DNA from: Phycisphaerales bacterium
Lineage (GTDB): Bacteria > Planctomycetota > Phycisphaerae > SM23-33
Assembly (NCBI GenBank): GCA_018645065.1
Contig: JABGPF010000023.1
Span: 1-33,266 of the forward strand
DNA length: 33,266 nucleotides
Reading direction: 5' to 3'
The translations under genes were made by a program, and so were the position numbers. A model generated the notes under the pieces. That model did not search any database, was not told the DNA's origin, and was given only the letters and a program-made list of their open reading frames with translations. Below, one piece after another: positions 30,769 through 33,266 of this stretch. Position 1 is the stretch's first letter. Each line of letters begins with the position of its first letter.

Positions 30769-32122
30769 TCGATACAGACAGATGCTTTCGCAGGTCCAAC
30801 CGGTCAGCGTGACCGGGCAGGTGGTCTCCGTTCGCGGTTTGACAGTTGCAGTTGGCGACTTCCCGGCGCCTGTTGGCTCGGGCTGCAGAATCATTCGCGG
30901 ACACAGCGGGCTTGACGCTCGGGTTATCGGGTTCTCCGGTGAACAGACCCTCGTCATGCCGCTCGGCTCGACGGCGGGAATCTGCCGCGGTGATCAGGTC
31001 GAATGCACCGACGGTCAGCCGGCTGTACCGGTTTGCGATGCGATGCTCGGGCGCGTGGTCGACGGAATGGCCCGCCCGATCGACGGGCTCGGTGATCTTA
31101 CCCCCGAGATGCACATGCCCCTCTGGCCCGAACCAATTTCGCCAATGATGCGACGCCGAATATCCGAACCGCTGGCTACCGGCGTGCGCGGAATCGACTC
31201 GATGTTAACCGTAGGCCGAGGCCAGCGGATGGGAATCTTCTCACCGTCGGGAGCAGGCAAAAGCGTATTGATGGGAATGATAAGCCGCTACTGCGACGCC
31301 GACGTCGTGGTCATAGCGCTGATCGGAGAACGCGGGCGGGAAGTTCGCGACTTTGTCGAGAAGGAACTCGGGACCGAAGGACTGAGACGCTCAGTGGTGG
31401 TCGCATCGACCAGCGATCAACCGCCTCTGGTTCGTGTCCAGGCCGGTGCGGTCGCAACTTGCATCGCCGAATATTTCCGCGACTCAGGAAAGAACGTTGT
31501 GCTGGTTATGGACTCGCTTACGCGATTGGCCACCGCCCAGAGGCAGATCGGTCTGGTCGCTGGCGAACCGCCCACCGCGGGCGGATATACGCCGAGTGTT
31601 TTCGGACTGCTGCCCGAACTGCTCGAACGCGTTGGGCGAACAGACGCAGGATCAATCACGGGCTTCTACTCGGTGCTCACTGAGGGCGCCGAAACCGCCG
31701 GGCCGATCAGCAATGCTGTGCGAGCGGTGGCTGACGGGCACGTGATACTGTCAGTTGACCTGGCGAATCGAGGCCAGTTCCCCGCGATTGATCTCCTGGA
31801 GAGTATCTCTCGCGTGATGGGCGAGGCCGCCTCAGTTGAGCACGTCCAGGCTGCGGCGAAGATCAGACGCGTGCTGGCGCTTTATCGAGAAATCGAAGAC
31901 ATGGTTAACATCGGAGCCTACCGAAAAGGCGGCTCGGAACAGTTTGACTCGGCGCTCGAAGCGATGCCTCTGGTGCGTGAATTTATGGCCCAGAAGGCGT
32001 TTGACCGCCCGGACAAGGAAATCTCGCAGACCCTTGAAGCGATGCTGGAGCTTTGCGAGCGGATCGATTGTGACGACGAATCAACAGGCGCATACATCCC
32101 CGAAATGACGCTGCACGGATAG
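30755..32122 (+). CDS. fliI: Flagellum-specific ATPase FliI
   Basis: GIFSPSGAGKSVLMGMISRY, VVIALIGERGREVRDFVEKELG, LVMDSLTRLATAQRQIGLVAGEPPTAGGYTPSVF. Confidence 0.95.
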   Translation: MAPFDRYRQMLSQVQPVSVTGQVVSVRGLTVAVGDFPAPVGSGCRIIRGHSGLDARVIGFSGEQTLVMPLGSTAGICRGDQVECTDGQPAVPVCDAMLGRVVDGMARPIDGLGDLTPEMHMPLWPEPISPMMRRRISEPLATGVRGIDSMLTVGRGQRMGIFSPSGAGKSVLMGMISRYCDADVVVIALIGERGREVRDFVEKELGTEGLRRSVVVASTSDQPPLVRVQAGAVATCIAEYFRDSGKNVVLVMDSLTRLATAQRQIGLVAGEPPTAGGYTPSVFGLLPELLERVGRTDAGSITGFYSVLTEGAETAGPISNAVRAVADGHVILSVDLANRGQFPAIDLLESISRVMGEAASVEHVQAAAKIRRVLALYREIEDMVNIGAYRKGGSEQFDSALEAMPLVREFMAQKAFDRPDKEISQTLEAMLELCERIDCDDESTGAYIPEMTLHG

Positions 32123-32126
32123 CACC

Positions 32127-32603
32127 TTGAACGACACCAGAACTACAAAACGAAGCGAAATGCTGATGCGGATGCGAATGCACGATGAGAACATCGCACG
32201 CAGAAGCTGCGCTGAAAGTCTTGCTTGCCTCCAGGTGATTGAAGGACGCGTGGCGATGTTGAACGAGACGTTGGGACAATATGACGCCGCGGCTGGAGAA
32301 ACCCTGCTAAGCGGCGTTTCGGCGAGAGTCTTGGGACAGTACGCCTTGAGAACGGGCGACATTCGCAAGGAACTATCGCGACTGGAAGAACAACGCAGCA
32401 TGCTGAATCAAACGTTGCAGCAGAGCGAAGCAATGTTGCTTGAGGCGCACCGGGCCAGGAAATCCGCAGATCAGTATCACCTGCGTTTGGTCCGAATGAT
32501 CGCACTGAAACGCACCGCCGAGATCGATAAACAAACCGGCCACGCCCATCAGGCTTATTCGAGTCGGTCGAACGATTCGTGGGAGAACCATGATGTTTGC
32601 TGA
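32127..32603 (+). CDS. fliJ: FliJ-like flagellar export coiled-coil protein
   Basis: Coiled-coil 158-aa protein directly after fliI; TTG start; position plus composition. Confidence 0.6.
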   Translation: MNDTRTTKRSEMLMRMRMHDENIARRSCAESLACLQVIEGRVAMLNETLGQYDAAAGETLLSGVSARVLGQYALRTGDIRKELSRLEEQRSMLNQTLQQSEAMLLEAHRARKSADQYHLRLVRMIALKRTAEIDKQTGHAHQAYSSRSNDSWENHDVC

Positions 32604-32832
32604 CACAGAACCGCTGAGAGTCGAAGTCGGGCGAACCTGGTTATGGCCCGGTGAAGTGCCCGAATTAACTGTCGGTTCGACGGTGGAACTCGACACCAGA
32701 GGCCAGCAGGACGTGCAGGTTTATCTCGCCAGTCGTTTGATCGCACGCGGCCAGGCCGTTGTTGTTGCTGGGAAGCTTGGCGTGGAAGTATCGGAAATTG
32801 TACCGGTGGAGCAGTCGGAAGGTAATCGTTAA
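32590..32832 (+). CDS. fliN: Minimal FliN-like SpoA-domain protein
   Basis: VEVGRTWLWPGEVPELTVGSTVELDTRG...VYLASRLIARGQAVVVAGKLGVEVSEIV. Confidence 0.8.
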   Translation: MMFADTEPLRVEVGRTWLWPGEVPELTVGSTVELDTRGQQDVQVYLASRLIARGQAVVVAGKLGVEVSEIVPVEQSEGNR

Positions 32833-32835
32833 GAA

Positions 32836-33266
32836 ATGATGGTAATGCTGAAACAATTCGCGGCCGGGATGTTGGTTGTCACGGTTGTGATGTGCGCTTC
32901 GGCGCTGGGTCAAGCTACTCAGCCTGCGGCGACTCAGCCAGCGGTGTCGGACATATCCACTCGTCCGGTCGGGCCCTCGGAAGGGCAGCGAATTGAAACC
33001 GCCCCGACGAACCCCATGGGCCAGTGGACTCGCACGCTCGGCGCACTGGCGCTGGTTGTTGTGCTGATATTCCTGGCCCGGATAATGCTCAAGCGTTTTG
33101 GTCCGGTTTCAGGCAGGGCTCGTCGTGATGTGCTTGATGTTTTGGCCAGATCGGCGGTTTCACCGCGTCATGAGTTGCTGTTGGTGCGGGTGGGGCGGCG
33201 TGTGGTGCTGGTGGGTCGTAGCCCGTCGGCGATGACCACGCTGAGCGAAATTACCGATCGTGACGA
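32836..33266 (+). CDS. fliO: FliO-like flagellar biosynthesis protein (truncated by window end)
   Basis: Signal peptide, single TM LGALALVVVLIFLARIMLKRF, then RDVLDVLARSAVSPRHELLLVRVGRRVVLVGRSPSAMTTLSEI. Confidence 0.75.
   Translation, partial: MMVMLKQFAAGMLVVTVVMCASALGQATQPAATQPAVSDISTRPVGPSEGQRIETAPTNPMGQWTRTLGALALVVVLIFLARIMLKRFGPVSGRARRDVLDVLARSAVSPRHELLLVRVGRRVVLVGRSPSAMTTLSEITDRD

Overview
The window looks like a chromosomal segment of a Planctomycetes/Phycisphaerae-type bacterium. That assignment is an inference from gene content and protein style; I ran no search. Most genes are core or housekeeping: a DksA-like/lspA/deoxyribosyltransferase-like operon, metK, rpmH, plsC, ligA, coaE, rho and a gph-like HAD phosphatase. 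There is a Ser/Thr kinase + STAS + RsbW-like cluster, a group of secreted enzymes, and at the right end the start of a flagellar operon (MerR-like, FliF-FliG, FliH, FliI, FliJ, FliN, FliO). The observations I rate highest are: (1) one continuous ORF joining an MS-ring FliF to FliG middle/C domains, with FliG_N apparently missing; (2) a 668-aa protein with an AIG2/gamma-glutamylcyclotransferase-like N-terminus and a C-terminal region with glutamine-synthetase-fold amidoligase-like motifs; (3) the same histone-H1-like (KKAAKKTV)n tail on two unrelated transcription factors (Rho and a DksA/TraR-like protein that lacks most zinc ligands); (4) a LigA with a duplicated four-Cys zinc motif; (5) a lipoprotein combining a C39-like Cys-protease domain and an HExxH gluzincin domain. 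I also found an rpmH gene missed by the ORF track, a truncated sulfatase remnant, several strong hairpins and a possible small RNA locus.
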